Under the pieces are notes generated by a model. The model saw nothing but the letters and a program-made list of their open reading frames with translations, searched no databases and had not been told where the DNA came from. From Endobacterium cereale (GTDB lineage Bacteria; Pseudomonadota; Alphaproteobacteria; Rhizobiales; Rhizobiaceae), in NCBI RefSeq assembly GCF_009617585.1, contig NZ_WIXI01000051.1, positions 558,001 through 622,000 of the forward strand: a DNA stretch of 64,000 nucleotides. Direction: 5' to 3'. The first letter of the stretch is position 1, and each line of letters starts with the position of its first letter. The position numbers were made by a program, and so were the translations under genes. Shown here in pieces: positions 15,876-24,889 of the stretch.

Positions 15876-17849
15876 ATGACTTCTCGCGAACAAAATGACC
15901 GGATGGCAAATGCGATCCGTTTCCTTGCCATGGATGCCGTCGAAAAGGCGAATTCCGGCCACCCGGGCATGCCGATGGGCATGGCCGACGTGGCAACGGT
16001 GCTGTTCTCCAAATATCTGAAGTTCGACCCGTTGAAGCCGCATTGGCCGGACCGCGACCGTTTCGTGCTGTCGGCCGGCCACGGTTCGATGCTGCTCTAT
16101 TCGCTGCTTTATCTAACCGGTTATCCGGACATGACGGTAGAAGACCTGAAAGGTTTCCGCCAGCTCGGCTCCAAGACCGCCGGCCACCCGGAATACGGTC
16201 ATGCCACCGGCATCGAGACGACCACCGGCCCGCTCGGCCAGGGCATTGCCAATGCCGTCGGCATGGCGATCGCAGAACGCAAGCTCGCTGACGAATTCGG
16301 CTCCGACCTGCAGGATCACTACACGTATGTGATCAACGGCGACGGCTGCCTGATGGAAGGCATTAGCCATGAAGCCATCGCGCTTGCCGGCCACCTGAAG
16401 CTCAATAAGCTGGTTCTGTTCTGGGACGACAACTCGATCACCATCGACGGTGCCGTTTCGCTGTCGGATTCGACCGACCAGATCGCCCGCTTCAAGGCCG
16501 TCAACTGGAACACCATCCAGATCGACGGTCACGACCAGGCAGCCATTGCCGACGCCATCGAACAGGCCCACAAGTCTGACCGCCCGACCTTCATCGCCTG
16601 CAAGACCGTCATCGGTTTCGGCGCTCCGAACAAGGCCGGCAGCCACAAGGTTCACGGTTCGCCGCTCGGTGCCGACGAAATCGCCGCCACCCGCAAGGCA
16701 CTGAACTGGGAATTCGAACCCTTCGTCGTTCCCAACGATGTCATTTCCGAATGGCGCGCTGCCGGTACCCGTTCTGCCGATGCCGTCAAGGCATGGGAAG
16801 GCCGCCTCGAAAAGTCCGCTCACAAGGCTGAATTCGACCGCCGTTTCGCTGGCGACCTGCCGGCCGGCTTCGATGCTGCCATCAGCGACTACAAGAAGAA
16901 GCTCGCCGAAACCAAGCCGACGATTGCCACCCGCAAGGCATCGGAAGACGCGCTTGAAGTCATCAACGGTTTCCTGCCGGAAACCATCGGCGGCTCTGCC
17001 GACCTGACGCCGTCCAACAACACCAAGACCAGCCAGATGGTCTCGATCACGCCGTCCGATTTCGCCGGTCGCTACATGCACTGGGGTATTCGCGAACACG
17101 GCATGGCATCGGCCATGAACGGTATCGCGCTGCATGGCGGCCTGATCCCCTACGGCGGCGGCTTCATGATCTTCTCCGATTATTGCCGCCCGCCGATCCG
17201 CCTCGCATCGCTGATGGGCATCCGCGTCATCCACGTTCTGACGCATGATTCGATCGGCGTTGGCGAAGACGGCCCGACCCACCAGCCGGTAGAGCAGATG
17301 GCAAGCTTGCGCGCCATCCCGAACCTGATGATGTTCCGCCCGGCCGATGCCGTCGAAACTGCCGAATGCTGGCAGATCGCCATCTCGACCAAGGATCGTC
17401 CGTCAGGCCTGGCGCTGACCCGCCAGAACCTCACCACCGTTCGCACCGAATATTCGGAAGAGAACCGTTCGGCCAAGGGCGCCTACACGCTGTCCGGCAA
17501 TGCCGACGCAAAGGTCACGATCTTCGCATCCGGCTCGGAAGTCGAACTGGCCGTTGCTGCTGCCAAGACGCTCGGTGAAAAGGGCACGACCGTTCGCGTC
17601 GTTTCCGTTCCCTCGACCGAACTGTTCTTCGAACAGCCGGACGCCTACCGCGCCGAAATTCTCGGCAAGTCGCCGGTCAAGATCGCTGTTGAGGCTGGCG
17701 TGCGCGAAGGCTGGGATGCGTTCATCGGTCCGGAAGGCACGTTTGTCGGCATGAAGGGCTTTGGCGCTTCCGGCCCCGCCAAGGATGTCTTCAAGCATTT
17801 TGGCATCACCGTGGAAGGCGTTGTCGCCGCCGCGGAAGCAAAAATTTAA
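15876..17849 (+). CDS. tkt: Transketolase
   Basis: A 657-residue full-length enzyme of the pentose phosphate pathway that moves two-carbon units between ketoses and aldoses, with thiamine diphosphate and Mg. Visible: N-terminal GHPGMPMGMADV, the ThDP motif GDGCLMEGISHEA followed by DDNSITIDG (about residues 155-190), the pyrimidine domain IREHGMASAMNGIA, and DSIGVGEDGPTHQP. It is 83 bases ahead of gap on the same strand with a hairpin between. Cytoplasmic. Confidence 0.97.
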   Translation: MTSREQNDRMANAIRFLAMDAVEKANSGHPGMPMGMADVATVLFSKYLKFDPLKPHWPDRDRFVLSAGHGSMLLYSLLYLTGYPDMTVEDLKGFRQLGSKTAGHPEYGHATGIETTTGPLGQGIANAVGMAIAERKLADEFGSDLQDHYTYVINGDGCLMEGISHEAIALAGHLKLNKLVLFWDDNSITIDGAVSLSDSTDQIARFKAVNWNTIQIDGHDQAAIADAIEQAHKSDRPTFIACKTVIGFGAPNKAGSHKVHGSPLGADEIAATRKALNWEFEPFVVPNDVISEWRAAGTRSADAVKAWEGRLEKSAHKAEFDRRFAGDLPAGFDAAISDYKKKLAETKPTIATRKASEDALEVINGFLPETIGGSADLTPSNNTKTSQMVSITPSDFAGRYMHWGIREHGMASAMNGIALHGGLIPYGGGFMIFSDYCRPPIRLASLMGIRVIHVLTHDSIGVGEDGPTHQPVEQMASLRAIPNLMMFRPADAVETAECWQIAISTKDRPSGLALTRQNLTTVRTEYSEENRSAKGAYTLSGNADAKVTIFASGSEVELAVAAAKTLGEKGTTVRVVSVPSTELFFEQPDAYRAEILGKSPVKIAVEAGVREGWDAFIGPEGTFVGMKGFGASGPAKDVFKHFGITVEGVVAAAEAKI

Positions 17850-17855
17850 TTCGGA

Positions 17856-17885
17856 ATGCCGTCCTAGATCAATTTAGGACGGCAT
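17856..17885 (+). terminator. Hairpin between tkt and gap
   Basis: ATGCCGTCCT and AGGACGGCAT form a perfect 10-bp stem with a 10-base loop. There is no T-run, so it may slow polymerase, protect the tkt mRNA 3' end or act as an attenuator rather than fully terminate. Confidence 0.5.
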
Positions 17886-17932
17886 CTCATCGGCCTATAT
17901 AAAGGCCCCATCATTCAGGGAGAAAGCTTCAT

Positions 17933-18943
17933 ATGACTGTTAAGGTTGCTATCAACGGCTTCGGCCGTATCGGCCGTAACGTGCTGCGCGCGATCGTTGA
18001 ATCCGGCCGCACCGATATCGAAGTCGTTGCCATCAACGATCTCGGCCCGGTCGAAACCAATGCCCACCTGCTCCGCTACGATTCCATCCACGGCAAGTTC
18101 CCGGCTGAGGTAAAGGTCGAAGGCGACACCATCACCGTTGCCGGCGGCAAGCCGATCAAGGTCACCGCCGTTCGTGACCCGGCCCAGCTGCCGCATGGCG
18201 AACTCGGCGTCGATATCGCGCTGGAATGCACCGGCATCTTCACCGCCCGCGACAAGGCCGCCGCCCATCTGACGGCTGGCGCCAAGCGCGTCATCATCTC
18301 GGCTCCGGGTGACAATGCCGACCTGACGGTCGTTTTCGGCGTCAACCACGATCAGCTGACCAAGGACCATCTGGTCATCTCCAACGCGTCATGCACCACC
18401 AACTGCCTGGTGCCGGTCGTCAAGGTTCTGGACGATGCCGTTGGCATCGACCACGGCTTCATGACGACGATCCACTCCTATACGGGTGACCAGCCGACGC
18501 TCGACACCATGCACAAGGACCTGTACCGCGCCCGCGCCGCAGCCCTGTCCATGATCCCGACCTCGACCGGTGCCGCCAAGGCTGTCGGCCTGGTTCTGCC
18601 GCACCTCAAGGGCCGTCTCGACGGCACCTCGATCCGCGTGCCGACCCCGAACGTCTCGGTCGTCGACTTCAAGTTCGTTGCCAAGAAGGCCACCACGGTT
18701 GCCGAAATCAACGAAGCCATCAAGGCTGCCTCGAACGGCGCCCTGAAGGGTATCCTCGGCTACACCGAAGAGCCGCTGGTTTCGCGCGACTTCAACCACG
18801 ACAGCCATTCCTCGATCTTCGCGATCGACCAGACCAAGGTGCTCGAAGGCAACTTCGTGCGCATCCTGACCTGGTACGACAACGAGTGGGGCTTCTCCAA
18901 CCGTATGGCCGACACCTCGGTCGCGATGGCGAAGCTCATCTGA
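17933..18943 (+). CDS. gap: Glyceraldehyde-3-phosphate dehydrogenase
   Basis: A 336-residue phosphorylating GAPDH converting glyceraldehyde-3-phosphate to 1,3-bisphosphoglycerate with NAD. Rossmann start INGFGRIGR, catalytic cysteine in SNASCTTNC (about residue 154) and the C-terminal WYDNEWGFSNR are present. Asp-type selectivity for NAD is suggested by INDLGP near residue 35. AGGGAGAAAG precedes the ATG. It ends at a strong terminator. Confidence 0.97.
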   Translation: MTVKVAINGFGRIGRNVLRAIVESGRTDIEVVAINDLGPVETNAHLLRYDSIHGKFPAEVKVEGDTITVAGGKPIKVTAVRDPAQLPHGELGVDIALECTGIFTARDKAAAHLTAGAKRVIISAPGDNADLTVVFGVNHDQLTKDHLVISNASCTTNCLVPVVKVLDDAVGIDHGFMTTIHSYTGDQPTLDTMHKDLYRARAAALSMIPTSTGAAKAVGLVLPHLKGRLDGTSIRVPTPNVSVVDFKFVAKKATTVAEINEAIKAASNGALKGILGYTEEPLVSRDFNHDSHSSIFAIDQTKVLEGNFVRILTWYDNEWGFSNRMADTSVAMAKLI

Positions 18944-18965
18944 TCAAGCGACATGCAATGAAGAA

Positions 18966-18990
18966 AGGGGCGCGAAAGCGCCCCTTTTTT
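18966..18990 (+). terminator. Rho-independent terminator of gap
   Basis: AGGGGCGC - GAAA - GCGCCCCT with six T's; textbook form. Confidence 0.9.
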
Positions 18991-19186
18991 GTTGGTACTC
19001 GACTCATGTCTTATGCAGCATTTGCTTTGTGCGAATAGCGCCCTCTTGCATCATCCCGGCCCTCGGCCGCGAGCGATCCAGACCAAGTCCTTGGGCTGAA
19101 AGCTCCTTCGCCGCGCGGACACGTCGGCCGGTCCCCGTCACCTGCCCCGGATTTCACCGGAGGGCTGGGACGCAGAATTGGGCAGC

Positions 19187-19627
19187 CTAGAGACAAACCT
19201 TCGAGGCCGTCCTCACCCGCACGCCACCGTATCCACCAGCAGCGATACCGCTGCACAGATCCGACCATTCGCAGCCAAGGCAGGCTTTTCGCGTCACTCC
19301 CTCGGCAAAGGCCTTTCGCATCCGCGCCAGAAGCGCCGGATGCAGTTCGATCCGCGCTCCCGCCAATATCTTCAGGCCCAGCAGATCACCGACATCATAA
19401 GCCGCCTGCGCGTCACGCTCCCGCACGCTGTCGCGAAAACAGTGCGGGTCTGGCTCACAAAGCAGCGTCGCGCAAACATCATCGGGACCATCGACGACGA
19501 CAATATCCTCGCCATCCGAAAGCCTGCCGGCAATACAGTCATAGTTGCTGACAAAGGCAGGTGTGTATCCCTTGCCCACATAGGTGAGCAGGCAAAGGAG
19601 ATGATGCGGACGCAACCGAACCGTCAT
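19187..19627 (-). CDS. DUF1284 family protein
   Basis: A 146-residue protein beginning MTVRLRPHHLLCLLTYVGKGY, the hallmark of DUF1284, with cysteines that include CLGCEWSDLC near the C-terminus, suggesting a metal or Fe-S site. It lies ten bases after bioY on the same strand, so it is co-transcribed and probably under BioR control. A link with biotin metabolism is inference; the biochemical role is not known to me. Confidence 0.85.
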   Translation of the reverse strand: MTVRLRPHHLLCLLTYVGKGYTPAFVSNYDCIAGRLSDGEDIVVVDGPDDVCATLLCEPDPHCFRDSVRERDAQAAYDVGDLLGLKILAGARIELHPALLARMRKAFAEGVTRKACLGCEWSDLCSGIAAGGYGGVRVRTASKVCL

Positions 19628-19637
19628 GCCGGCCGGC

Positions 19638-20216
19638 TCAGGCCGTGCGTCGCGCAGCCAGACGCAGGACCGCCGCTGCCAGTGCGGATTTCAGGATTGC
19701 ACCGATCAGGAACGGCAAAACGCCAAGCAGCAACGCCTTTTCCGCACCGATCATGACGCCCAGCACGGCACCGCCGATGGCAAGGCACATAAGGTTGGCG
19801 AGCATCATGGACACGAAGGCAAGAACCGGACGATGACCGTTCCAGCCTTTTTCAGCCAGCAATCCGGCCAGCGCCGCAATGATCGGGAAAGAGAAGAGAT
19901 AACCGGAGGTCGGCCCGATGAAAGGTAGCAGGCCGGACGCACCACCTGCCAGAACCGGCATGCCGACAGCCGCCTCGACCAGCCATGCAACAACCGTCGC
20001 TCCCCCGAGACGCCAGCCATACAGCGCACCGATCATGGTGACGGCAAAGGTCTGCATGGTGATCGGCACCGGGATCATCGGTACGGAAATATAGGAGGAA
20101 GCAGCCAGAATACCGGTGCCGAGCAAGATCGCCATGCCCTTCCAGATCAGAGAAGCGTTCTGCAAATCAAGCGGGCTGAAGGCTGGTATGCGCGTAGGTG
20201 TCGAGAGGTAGCTCAT
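19638..20216 (-). CDS. bioY: Biotin transporter substrate-binding component BioY
   Basis: The start ATG 20216 (MSYLSTPTRIPAF) follows GGAGATCC; the frame extends to 20228. The 192-residue integral membrane protein has about six hydrophobic helices and the BioY core (ISVPMIPVPITMQTFAV, then GGASGLLPFIGPTSGYLF). BioY binds biotin with high affinity, alone or with the BioM/BioN energy module, which is not here. A BioR box lies 13 bases before the start, so expression falls when biotin is plentiful. Confidence 0.93.
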   Translation of the reverse strand: MSYLSTPTRIPAFSPLDLQNASLIWKGMAILLGTGILAASSYISVPMIPVPITMQTFAVTMIGALYGWRLGGATVVAWLVEAAVGMPVLAGGASGLLPFIGPTSGYLFSFPIIAALAGLLAEKGWNGHRPVLAFVSMMLANLMCLAIGGAVLGVMIGAEKALLLGVLPFLIGAILKSALAAAVLRLAARRTA

Positions 20217-20229
20217 GTGGATCTCCAAA

Positions 20230-20239
20230 TTATAGATAA
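20230..20239. promoter_or_regulatory. BioR box upstream of bioY
   Basis: A perfect TTATAGATAA, the BioR consensus I know from Agrobacterium and Brucella. It lies just upstream of the bioY ribosome binding site. Confidence 0.85.
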
Positions 20240-20247
20240 TTATTAGA

Positions 20248-20257
20248 ATCTATAGCT
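20248..20257. promoter_or_regulatory. Second, degenerate BioR-like box
   Basis: GCTATAGATT on the minus strand shares TATAGAT with the consensus and is nine bases beyond the perfect box. It may help cooperative binding; it is weaker evidence. Confidence 0.4.
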
Positions 20258-20342
20258 AATGAATCCACAGGATATCCAACTTGGCAAGTCGCGAAGACCG
20301 CGGCAGGCAAAACGCATTGATTGAATAGGGAAAAAATTGATT

Positions 20343-20966
20343 TTAACGCGGGTTCTTGCCGACCCATTGGACATGGCGACCCAGCACGGCAGCCGCCTGC
20401 TCCACATCGCCGGCCCGCAAAGCCACCAAGATGGCACGGTGGTCGCGGTCGGTCGGCGCCTCCCATTCGGCCCGCCAGCCGGAAAACAGCAGGCGCGCGC
20501 TTGCCATCTGAAGGTCGTCGATAGCCCTCAAGAGACGCGGCATTCCACAGGGCGCAAGGATCAGCCGATGGAAGCTGCGGTTTGCCTCATCCCATGTCTG
20601 CACATCCGCCGCCTTGTCCCCGGCCTGCGTTGCGGCCTCGGCCGCATCGAGTATCGCTCGCGTCAAATGTGGCGCGGCATGGCGAAGCGCCAAAACCTCC
20701 AGCGCAGCGCGCATTTCCGCCACTTCCTTCACCTCGTCAAGACTGAAGCTTGCCACCCGAACCCCGCGACGCGGCTCGCTGACGACGAGCCCTTGCGACT
20801 CCAGCAGGCGAAAAGCCTCGCGCACTGGCACATGGCTGGCGCCGAACTCATCCGCGATATGGTCCTGTCGCAGCTTTGCGCCGGCAGAGATCGTGCCCGC
20901 AACGATGCGTTCGGCAAGCGTGCGACTGATACGGACGGCGATCGTGTCTGTTTTGGTGGTCGTCAT
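20343..20966 (-). CDS. bioR: GntR-family biotin repressor BioR
   Basis: A 207-residue protein with an N-terminal winged helix (LAERIVAGTISAGAKLRQDH, then VPVREAFRLLESQGLV) and a C-terminal all-helical FCD domain (EMRAALEVLALR, FHRLIL). The length and the perfect TTATAGATAA boxes ahead of itself and of bioY identify it as BioR, which controls biotin genes in rhizobia lacking BirA-type repression. The box at 20971-20980 is four bases ahead of the start, so it represses itself. It is 127 bases upstream of bioY on the same strand. Confidence 0.9.
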   Translation of the reverse strand: MTTTKTDTIAVRISRTLAERIVAGTISAGAKLRQDHIADEFGASHVPVREAFRLLESQGLVVSEPRRGVRVASFSLDEVKEVAEMRAALEVLALRHAAPHLTRAILDAAEAATQAGDKAADVQTWDEANRSFHRLILAPCGMPRLLRAIDDLQMASARLLFSGWRAEWEAPTDRDHRAILVALRAGDVEQAAAVLGRHVQWVGKNPR

Positions 20967-20970
20967 GAAA

Positions 20971-20980
20971 TTATAGATAA
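20971..20980. promoter_or_regulatory. BioR box upstream of bioR (autoregulation)
   Basis: A second perfect TTATAGATAA, directly before the bioR start codon. Confidence 0.85.
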
Positions 20981-21363
20981 TTTACGCGAGGGCTGGCGTC
21001 GAGTGTATATGATTGCCCTGGCATTTTTTGTCGCGCGGCCGGAAACCGGGACGAGATCCGATCACGCACTTTTTAAGCCTTTTCCCTTGCCGAACAGGCG
21101 TTGGGCTACATTTTCGACCCGAAGATGGAAGCGGCAGACAGCCCGCTCTGCAAAGTGCAAAGGCCGCCTCATGCCAAAACACCTCAGAAATCCTTGTTTG
21201 ACACCCTGAAATGCCAAAAATGACCGGGATGGCGCACGCAACACGGTTGATGCGCTGCACAAAACTGTCGTAAAGCGCGAAATTGACGGCTCGCAATGAG
21301 CCTACGCACATAATTTCATGAAGGCGATGAATGCACCGGCCGCAACTTTTAAGGCCTTGCATT
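20981..21363. other. Gene-free region between bioR and gntP
   Basis: About 380 bases between divergent genes with no credible short gene. It must hold the promoters of both; I could not pick a convincing gntP promoter. No operator palindrome stood out. Confidence 0.4.
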
Positions 21364-21377
21364 GGAGGAGTAGTAAT

Positions 21378-22757
21378 TTGCCGGAATTTGAACAGACACT
21401 GGGCGCGGGCGCGCTCATTTCCATCGCGGCGGGCGCAGTTGCACTGCTGCTCGTCCTCATCATCCAGTTTCGCGTCCACGCTTTCGTGGCGCTTATTCTC
21501 GTCAGCTTCCTGACGGCACTGGTCACTGGCATTCCCGCCGCCAACATCCTGACCACGCTGACCTCGGCCTTCGGCTCCACGCTTGGCGGCGTGGCACTGC
21601 TGGTGGGCCTCGGCGCCATGCTGGGCCGCCTGCTGGAAGTCTCCGGCGGCGCGCAGGCGCTGGCCGATGACCTTGTTCGGCGGTTCGGTGAAAAACGCGC
21701 GCCAATGGCGCTCGGCATCGCCTCGCTGTTCTTCGGTTTCCCGATCTTCTTCGATGCCGGTCTCGTTGTCATGCTGCCTGTGATGTTCACGGTCGGACGC
21801 CGCCTTGGCGGCAGCCTTCTGCTTTACGGCATCCCGGTCGCCACCGCGTTTTCGTGCATGCACGTCTTCGTGCCGCCGCATCCGGGCCCCGTGGCCGCAT
21901 CCGAACTTCTGGGCGCCGATGTCGGCCTGCTGATCATCGTCGGTCTGATCGTCGCCATCCCCACCTGGATTCTTGCAGGCCACTTTTTCGGCAAATGGAT
22001 CGGCAATCGCATCTACCTGCCTATTCCGGACAATGTGACGGAAGAGAAAAATTCGGACGAGCCGACCACCCTGCCCAGCCCCGGCCTCGTCGTGTCGCTG
22101 CTGCTCCTGCCGCTCATCCTCATCTTCATGAACACGGGTCTCGATTTCGCCCGTGCGCAAGGCTGGGTCGACAAGGGCGCCAGCTGGTTCCAGCTCGCCC
22201 GCGCCATCGGCTCCACTCCGATCGCACTTCTGATCTCGGTACTGGTTGCCGCCTATGTTCTCGGCCCGATGCGTGGTCGTGATCCGGTCAAGGTCGAACG
22301 TATCGTCGATTCGGCTCTCGGCCCGGTCTGCTCGGTTATCCTGATCACCGGCGCTGGCGGCATGTTCGGCGGCGTTCTGCGCGCCTCCGGCATCGGCAAC
22401 GCCCTGTCGGGCGTGCTTGCCGATATCGGCATGCCAATCTTCGTCGCGGGCTTCCTGATTTCGACAGCTCTTCGCGTCGCACAGGGTTCGGCAACCGTTG
22501 CGCTGATCACCGCTGCCGGCCTCGTGCAGCCCGCCATTCAGGCGGCCGGCTACCAGGGTCTCGAACTGGCGGCCATCGTCATTGCGGTTGCCTCCGGCTC
22601 GGTCATGCTGTCGCATGTCAACGATTCAGGCTTCTGGCTGGTCGGTCGTTTCTTCAACATGGACATCAAGACCACGTTCAAGACCTGGACGGTGATGCAA
22701 ACGCTGATGGGCCTGATCGGCTTTACGCTGTCCGGCCTGATCTTCTGGCTGGCATAA
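21378..22757 (+). CDS. gntP: GntP-family gluconate:H+ symporter
   Basis: The frame opens earlier, but TTG at 21378 has a perfect GGAGGAG seven bases upstream and gives a start at MPEFEQTLGAGALISI, the usual GntP beginning. The product of about 459 residues has 12-14 hydrophobic segments; LGAMLGRLLEVSGGAQ, FFDAGLVVMLPV and HVFVPPHPGPV are family motifs. It imports gluconate or a related sugar acid through the inner membrane. The exact substrate is not determined by sequence. It ends at a strong terminator. Confidence 0.88.
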   Translation: MPEFEQTLGAGALISIAAGAVALLLVLIIQFRVHAFVALILVSFLTALVTGIPAANILTTLTSAFGSTLGGVALLVGLGAMLGRLLEVSGGAQALADDLVRRFGEKRAPMALGIASLFFGFPIFFDAGLVVMLPVMFTVGRRLGGSLLLYGIPVATAFSCMHVFVPPHPGPVAASELLGADVGLLIIVGLIVAIPTWILAGHFFGKWIGNRIYLPIPDNVTEEKNSDEPTTLPSPGLVVSLLLLPLILIFMNTGLDFARAQGWVDKGASWFQLARAIGSTPIALLISVLVAAYVLGPMRGRDPVKVERIVDSALGPVCSVILITGAGGMFGGVLRASGIGNALSGVLADIGMPIFVAGFLISTALRVAQGSATVALITAAGLVQPAIQAAGYQGLELAAIVIAVASGSVMLSHVNDSGFWLVGRFFNMDIKTTFKTWTVMQTLMGLIGFTLSGLIFWLA

Positions 22758-22784
22758 CGCCGCAATTCAGCACTCTGATCCTCA

Positions 22785-22820
22785 AAAGGCGGGCCGGAAC
22801 CATCCGGCCCGCCTTTCTTA
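22785..22820 (+). terminator. Rho-independent terminator of gntP
   Basis: A 14-bp perfect stem (AAAGGCGGGCCGGA / TCCGGCCCGCCTTT) with an ACCA loop and a short T-rich tail. Confidence 0.85.
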
Positions 22821-23047
22821 TGTAAAATTTACCCTCTGCCCTTCTCTTGCCCCTTTTAACCCGGCCTTATTGGGCACTGTCTGATTCCCGCCGGCATGAG
22901 CCGAACCTGCGTCGCATCTCCCCTTTTCGTCCATGACGGGCGAAGCCCGGCCCGTTTTCACGGTTGCCGCACGCGGATGCCATGTCCGGAAACCCGACAG
23001 TGACGTGACGACGTGGACATTGGAAAGCGGACAGGGAAAGACACGCA

Positions 23048-24886
23048 GTGGAGGCTTTTTACATCATCCTGCTGGTGAGCACGGTTCTGGTGCTGGCGGC
23101 GGCCTTCTCGAGCCTCATCGCTTTCCGCTTCGGCGCACCGCTTCTGCTCGTTTTCCTGATGATCGGGCTTGCCGCTGGTTCCGACGGTCTCGGCATACGC
23201 TTCGACAACAACCCGCTTGCTTACATGATCGGTTCTCTGGCGCTGGCGATCATTCTGTTCGATTCGGGCTTCGGCACCTCCGTCCACTCCTTCAAGATTG
23301 CCGCCCTGCCGGCACTGGCGCTCGCCTCTGCCGGCGTTCTGATGACGGCGATCATATTCGCCTTTGCCGCCTCGCTTCTTCTCGGCTTCACATGGCTGGA
23401 AGGGCTGCTGTTGGGCTCCATCGTCGCCTCGACGGATGCAGCCGCCGTATTCTTCCTGCTACGCATCGGCGGCATCCATATCCGCGACAAGGTGCGCTCG
23501 ACGCTGGAAGTGGAATCCGGCACCAATGATCCAATGGCGATTTTCCTGACGCTCTCGCTGGTGCAGATCGTCAGCCTCGGCCATGGCGCCAGCGGCCTCA
23601 ACATAGAACTTTTGGCCGAGTTCGTGCAGGAAATGGGACTCGGTCTGATCTTCGGCCTTGCCGGCGGCGCCATGATCGTCGCCATCGTCAACCGTTTTGC
23701 CGCCGACCGTGGGCTTGCCCCGATCTTCGTGCTCGGCCTCGCCTTCCTCGTGTTTTCCTTCACCGGCACGCTCGGTGGCAGCGGGTTTCTCGCCGTCTAT
23801 GTCGCGGGCATCTATGCCGGCAGCCGAAAAATCTTTGCCAAGGAGGCGATCCGCCGCCTTCAGGACGGGCTGACATGGCTGGCACAGATCATCATGTTCC
23901 TGGTCCTCGGCCTGCTCGCCACGCCGTCGCAGTTCGGCGACATCGCGCTGCCGGCCATCGCCCTTGCGCTTTTCCTGATCTTTGTCGCCCGCCCCATCGC
24001 GGTCTGGCTGAGCCTGCTTCCCTTCGATTTCACCCAGCAGGAAATCGGCTTTTTCGCATGGGTGGGCCTGCGCGGCGCCGTCTCAATCCTTTTGGCAATC
24101 CTGCCGGTGATGGGCGAGGTGCCGCATGGGCAGGTCTATTTCAACACCGCCTTCATCATCGTTCTCGTCTCGCTTCTTCTGCAGGGCTGGACGATCAAGC
24201 CGGTGGCGCAGAAACTCGGCCTGATCATCCCGCCGCGCATGGGTGAGGTCGACAAGCTGGAACTCGATCTGCCCGGTCGCGCCAACCACGAGCTGATCAC
24301 CTACCGCGTGGCAAAAGACAGCGCCGTTCTGCGCGGCGAGCGTATTCCCCGCTGGGCGACGCCATCGCTGGTCATCCGTGACGGCCGCAGCATGCGTTAT
24401 CAATACGCCGGGCGCCTGAAGGAAAACGACCAGCTCTACATGTTCATAGCGCCCGGTTATTCCCGCCTGCTCGACCGGCTGTTCGCCAGCCACCTGCCGG
24501 TGGAAGAAGACGATGCCGATTTCTTCGGCGCATTCGCCATCTCCCCTGCCCGGCCAGCAAAAGAACTGGATGCCGCTTACGGGCCCGGCCTGCTGACGGC
24601 GGCTGAACAGGGCATGACCGTTTCAGAACTCATCCTGCATCGGCTGAGCGGCCATGCCGAATATGCCGATCGCGTGCGGCTCGGTTCGATCATCCTCATC
24701 GTGCGCGATCTCGACGAGCAGAACCATATCAGCAGCGTGGGTATTTCGCTGGAACCGGTGGAACCGGCCACCGGCCTGCCGATCTTCATCAACATGCGAG
24801 AAATCGCCCACCGCATCAGGGACAGGCTCAGGCGCTACCGGGCGCGAGCAAAGGAAGCACGGGAGAAGACGGCGGCGGAAGAGTGA
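23048..24886 (+). CDS. K+/H+ antiporter, NhaP2/CvrA family
   Basis: A 612-residue CPA1-type antiporter from a GTG start. About 12 membrane helices span residues 1-390, with GSIVASTDAAAVFFLL and the conserved ESGTNDP (Asp of the ion site). The C-terminal 200 residues are cytoplasmic and contain a TrkA-C-type domain (RGERIPRWATPS, RLKENDQLYMF) that senses nucleotides or ions. It expels K+ in exchange for protons to control pH and turgor. It converges with the next gene, with three bases between stops. Confidence 0.92.
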   Translation: MEAFYIILLVSTVLVLAAAFSSLIAFRFGAPLLLVFLMIGLAAGSDGLGIRFDNNPLAYMIGSLALAIILFDSGFGTSVHSFKIAALPALALASAGVLMTAIIFAFAASLLLGFTWLEGLLLGSIVASTDAAAVFFLLRIGGIHIRDKVRSTLEVESGTNDPMAIFLTLSLVQIVSLGHGASGLNIELLAEFVQEMGLGLIFGLAGGAMIVAIVNRFAADRGLAPIFVLGLAFLVFSFTGTLGGSGFLAVYVAGIYAGSRKIFAKEAIRRLQDGLTWLAQIIMFLVLGLLATPSQFGDIALPAIALALFLIFVARPIAVWLSLLPFDFTQQEIGFFAWVGLRGAVSILLAILPVMGEVPHGQVYFNTAFIIVLVSLLLQGWTIKPVAQKLGLIIPPRMGEVDKLELDLPGRANHELITYRVAKDSAVLRGERIPRWATPSLVIRDGRSMRYQYAGRLKENDQLYMFIAPGYSRLLDRLFASHLPVEEDDADFFGAFAISPARPAKELDAAYGPGLLTAAEQGMTVSELILHRLSGHAEYADRVRLGSIILIVRDLDEQNHISSVGISLEPVEPATGLPIFINMREIAHRIRDRLRRYRARAKEAREKTAAEE

Positions 24887-24889
24887 ACA

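Noticed and set aside
16113..17282. Long minus-strand frame of 389 residues opposite tkt
   Set aside because: It is a codon-bias shadow of tkt; the plus strand encodes a full transketolase with all motifs.
18992..19186. Cobalamin-riboswitch-like pieces on the minus strand (CCGGTGAAATCCGG, then GACGGGGACC)
   Set aside because: Only fragments fit; it lies downstream of convergent genes with no B12-related gene, and the conserved B12 box could not be placed.
20982..22616. Long minus-strand frame of 544 residues opposite gntP
   Set aside because: It is low-complexity Arg/Asp/Gln-rich and mirrors the GntP-type permease, which has a clear ribosome binding site and terminator.
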